Origin: an uncultured Collinsella sp. | Lineage (GTDB): Bacteria; Actinomycetota; Coriobacteriia; Coriobacteriales; Coriobacteriaceae | Assembly (NCBI GenBank): GCA_900541695.1 | Contig: UQKL01000002.1 | Span: forward strand, 62,001-126,000 | Direction: 5' to 3' | DNA: 64,000 nucleotides | Shown: in pieces, positions 61,961 to 64,000 of the stretch | Layout of the letters: every line of letters starts with the position of its first letter | How positions within the stretch are numbered: position 1 is the first letter of the stretch | Made by a program: the position numbers and the translations under genes | The notes under the pieces: model-generated | The model's database searches: none | The model's input: only the letters and a program-made list of their open reading frames with translations | Told to the model about the DNA's origin: nothing

Positions 61961-62506
61961 GTGTGGTATGTGATCCAAGTCATTAACGGTCGCGAAGACG
62001 TAATGCGCGAGCGCATCGAGCGCATGGTGCCGGCTGGTGCCATGCAGGAGCTCTTCTATCCCCAATTTCAAACCGAGATCAAAGTACACGGCGAATGGGT
62101 CAATACGACCAAGCCGCTCTTTCCCGGTTATCTTATCTGCGATACGGCAGATCCCCGTACCGTGCAACAGTATCTGCTGCGTATGGACGACTTTGCCAGG
62201 GTGTTATCCCAGGACGGTCAGTTTGTTCCGCTGGCAAAAGAAGAGGTCCAGCTTATTGGCGGCTTTACGCATAGGGGAGACCGCGTAGTGCCCATGAGCG
62301 AGGCCCTAAAAGACGGTGACCAGGTCGTTGTGACGGCAGGTCCGTTGTTGGGCCACGAAGGCCTTATCAAAACCATTAACAGACGCAAGAGCACTGCTTA
62401 TTTGGAGCTCGACCTGTGCGGCCGACGCGTAACCACTCGCGTTGGCCTTGCCGTGCTTTCAAAAGAGCAGCGCGTCATGCGCAATCACAGAAGAGCGATC
62501 GCCTAG
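61961..62506 (+). CDS. loaP: LoaP-like specialised NusG-family antiterminator
   Basis: A 181-residue NusG paralog that would let RNA polymerase read through the long polysaccharide operon that follows. The NGN domain (about 1-105) opens VWYVIQVINGREDVMRERIE and has the Pro-Gly turn KPLFPGYLICD. The KOW domain (about 125-160) has LKDGDQVVVTAGPLLGHEGLIKTINRRKSTAYLEL. GTG 61961 is chosen because AAGGGGG lies eight bases upstream; earlier GTGs at 61952 and 61955 are too close. It sits first in a surface-polysaccharide cluster with a structured leader, the usual place for LoaP. A housekeeping NusG is less likely since secE and ribosomal genes are absent. Confidence 0.85.
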   Translation: MWYVIQVINGREDVMRERIERMVPAGAMQELFYPQFQTEIKVHGEWVNTTKPLFPGYLICDTADPRTVQQYLLRMDDFARVLSQDGQFVPLAKEEVQLIGGFTHRGDRVVPMSEALKDGDQVVVTAGPLLGHEGLIKTINRRKSTAYLELDLCGRRVTTRVGLAVLSKEQRVMRNHRRAIA

Positions 62507-62571
62507 CTGCAAGCTCGCAAGCGGACGACCGAAGGCAAAAAGTATTGGGGGAGGGGCTCTTGGAGACTACG

Positions 62572-63354
62572 ATGATGACCATGGCACAGGGCGCGCGGGA
62601 GACGCGCACGGCCGCCACGGCGAATTCCGTCACTGCCGCAGCCGGTGCTGCGGGGGATTACCTTACAAACGAAGAAGCGTACAAGATGCTGCGCGGTGCC
62701 AACTCCGGCGTGAAGCCCGAGCTTGGGCACAGGCTCTACCGCGTTGTTAAGCGTACGGTGGACATTGTCGTCGCCGGCGGAGCCCTGGTGTTGCTCTTTA
62801 TTCCCGGGGTAATTCTGAGCGTGGTCATTTGCATAAAGAGCCCGGGCGCCAGCCCCCTATATTCACAGTGGCGCGTGGGCCGCGTGCGCAAAGACGGCAC
62901 GTTCTACCTGTTTAAGATCTACAAGTTCCGCAGCATGGTTCCCAACGCAGACCAAATGCTCAAGGACTTGCAGGCCCAAAACGAGGCCACTGGCCCCATG
63001 TTTAAAATGAAGCACGACCCGCGCATTATTCCCGGTGTGGGTAACTTCATTCGCAAGCACAGCATCGACGAGCTGCCCCAGCTCATCAACGTGTTCTTGG
63101 GCCAAATGAACCTCATTGGCCCGCGCCCCGGCCTGCCGCGCGAGGTTGCCCTGTACAGCGAGCACGACATGAAGCGCCTGGCGGTAAAACCCGGCTGCAG
63201 CGGTCCTTGGCAGGTAATGGGCCGCAGCTACCTGGGCTTCAACGAAATGGTTGAGCTGGATCTTCACTATATAGAGAATCGCAGCCTGCGCCAGGATCTG
63301 CGGTTGATATTCGGCACGCTGAAGACGATGTTCTCTGGGGAAGGTGCCGTGTAG
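62572..63354 (+). CDS. Initiating sugar transferase (undecaprenyl-phosphate glycosyl-1-phosphate transferase)
   Basis: Transfers a sugar-1-phosphate onto undecaprenyl phosphate, starting a capsular or exopolysaccharide unit. ATG 62572 (260 residues) follows GGAG. After about 55 Ala/Thr-rich residues there is a single re-entrant helix (VDIVVAGGALVLLFIPGVILSV) and the catalytic domain with YKFRSMVPNAD, IPGVGNFIRKHSIDELPQL, NLIGPRPGLPRE and GCSGPWQVMGRS. The short form, lacking the four-helix N-terminal part of WbaP, resembles EpsL/PglC-type enzymes. It is followed by a glycosyltransferase whose ATG is two bases from its stop codon. Confidence 0.92.
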   Translation: MMTMAQGARETRTAATANSVTAAAGAAGDYLTNEEAYKMLRGANSGVKPELGHRLYRVVKRTVDIVVAGGALVLLFIPGVILSVVICIKSPGASPLYSQWRVGRVRKDGTFYLFKIYKFRSMVPNADQMLKDLQAQNEATGPMFKMKHDPRIIPGVGNFIRKHSIDELPQLINVFLGQMNLIGPRPGLPREVALYSEHDMKRLAVKPGCSGPWQVMGRSYLGFNEMVELDLHYIENRSLRQDLRLIFGTLKTMFSGEGAV

Positions 63355-63355
63355 C

Positions 63356-64000
63356 ATGCGCATCGCCATGATAGGCCAAAAGAGAACGGGTTCGCGCGAG
63401 GGCGGCGTAGAAGTGGTGGTAGGCGAGCTTGCTCGCCGTATGGCAGACCTTGGTCACCAAGTAACCTGCTACGACCGTATGGGCGAAGGAGCTCCTTCCG
63501 AGCCCTACGAGAAGGATGGCTACCGCATCGTTCCCGTAAAGGCTCTGGACATCAAGGGGCTCTCTGCGCTCACGAGCAGCTTTGCCGCAACAAGGGCCGC
63601 CATCAAAGACGGGGCAGACGTAATTCACTATCACGCAGAGGGGCCGTGCGTCCCCCTTCGTTTTGCGCGTTCCACGGACATCAGGACCGTGGCAACGATC
63701 CACGGCCTGGACTGGCAGCGTGCAAAATGGGGCGGCTTGGCTTCCAAGTACATCAAGTTCGGCGAGGCGACGGCGGCCAAGTGCGCGGATGCGCTCATCG
63801 TGCTTTCCCGGGGCAATCAGGAGTACTTCAAGGAGGCTTACGGCCGCGAGGCTACGCTCATTCCCAACGGCATCACTCCCGAGGCGGATCTTCCCGCGAA
63901 GGAGATCTCCGAGCGCTGGGGGCTCACCCAGGGCTCCTATGTCCTCTACCTCGGTCGCATTGTGCCCGAGAAGCGACCGGAACTGTTGTTGGAGGCGTAC
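63356..64000 (+). CDS. Glycosyltransferase family 4 protein (partial, runs off the window)
   Basis: 215 codons of an open frame start at ATG 63356 and continue past the right edge. The N-terminal Rossmann domain reads RIAMIGQKRT then EGGVEVVVGELARRMADLGHQVTCYDR, the family-4 acceptor-side pattern. DVIHYHAEGP, TIHGLDWQRAKWG, ADALIVLSRGNQEYF and LIPNGI follow, then YLGRIVPEKRPELLLEAY, the start of the GT4 donor domain. It resembles rhamnosyltransferases and other GT4 enzymes (DUF1972-like). It is the second enzyme of the polysaccharide operon. Donor sugar unknown. Confidence 0.9.
   Translation, partial: MRIAMIGQKRTGSREGGVEVVVGELARRMADLGHQVTCYDRMGEGAPSEPYEKDGYRIVPVKALDIKGLSALTSSFAATRAAIKDGADVIHYHAEGPCVPLRFARSTDIRTVATIHGLDWQRAKWGGLASKYIKFGEATAAKCADALIVLSRGNQEYFKEAYGREATLIPNGITPEADLPAKEISERWGLTQGSYVLYLGRIVPEKRPELLLEAY

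Overview
The window looks like a chromosome segment of a high-GC, non-spore-forming actinobacterium of the Coriobacteriia, most likely Collinsella or a close relative. This is inferred from gene content and order (RuvX-MltG-YqeG-AroK operon, HPr/EI next to a fructose PTS, a complete GlgB-P-C-D-A cluster, the LoaP-type antiterminator) and from C-ending codon preference. No rRNA or marker gene proves it. No phage, insertion sequence, transposase or CRISPR array is visible.

Layout. 1-16 kb is a mostly plus-strand housekeeping block: a SigB/F-type sigma factor, an AI-2E family membrane protein, alaS, then ruvX-mltG-yqeG-aroK-(degenerate aroB), a Xaa-Pro peptidase, efp, and a tight run asp23-nusB-xseB-tlyA-nadK-recN. 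16-24 kb is a sugar phosphotransferase block: a divergent SIS-domain regulator, fused fructose EIIBCA, HPr, EI and two tandem PfkB-type phosphofructokinases. 24-28 kb holds the CCA enzyme, two identical tRNA-Glu genes, an LPG-synthase-like membrane protein and a TetR regulator. 28-37 kb (minus strand) holds a MacAB-like exporter, an L,D-transpeptidase, serine dehydratase and metK. 37-44.4 kb holds gltX, priA, def, fmt and rsmB. An AT-rich orphan gene (44.6-45.5 kb) and an FmdB-type zinc ribbon gene follow. 45.9-59.2 kb is a minus-strand glycogen cluster: glgB, glgP, glgC, glgD, glgA and a GH13-GH77 debranching/glucanotransferase fusion. 59.5-61.2 kb holds a HAD phosphatase, thiamine pyrophosphokinase and tRNA-Ala. 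From about 61.5 kb a long structured leader, a LoaP-like antiterminator, an initiating sugar transferase and a glycosyltransferase open a surface-polysaccharide cluster that runs off the end.

How it fits together. Fructose enters by EI-HPr-EIIBCA and is phosphorylated by the PfkB kinases. Surplus glucose-1-phosphate can be stored by GlgC/D-GlgA-GlgB and recovered by GlgP and the GH13-GH77 fusion. TGGTAAA boxes occur upstream of both ends of the glycogen cluster and of the HAD gene.

Most unusual points. (1) Glycogen synthase and branching enzyme both carry long Lys/Ala/Thr-rich, histone H1-like C-terminal tails. (2) Intergenic spaces hold about ten large dyad elements. Two share a conserved core in which the stem covaries by compensatory changes, and several others have exactly 23-base loops. 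(3) An AroB-like gene has lost the recognisable catalytic and metal-binding motifs. (4) A two-hairpin leader precedes the LoaP-like gene.
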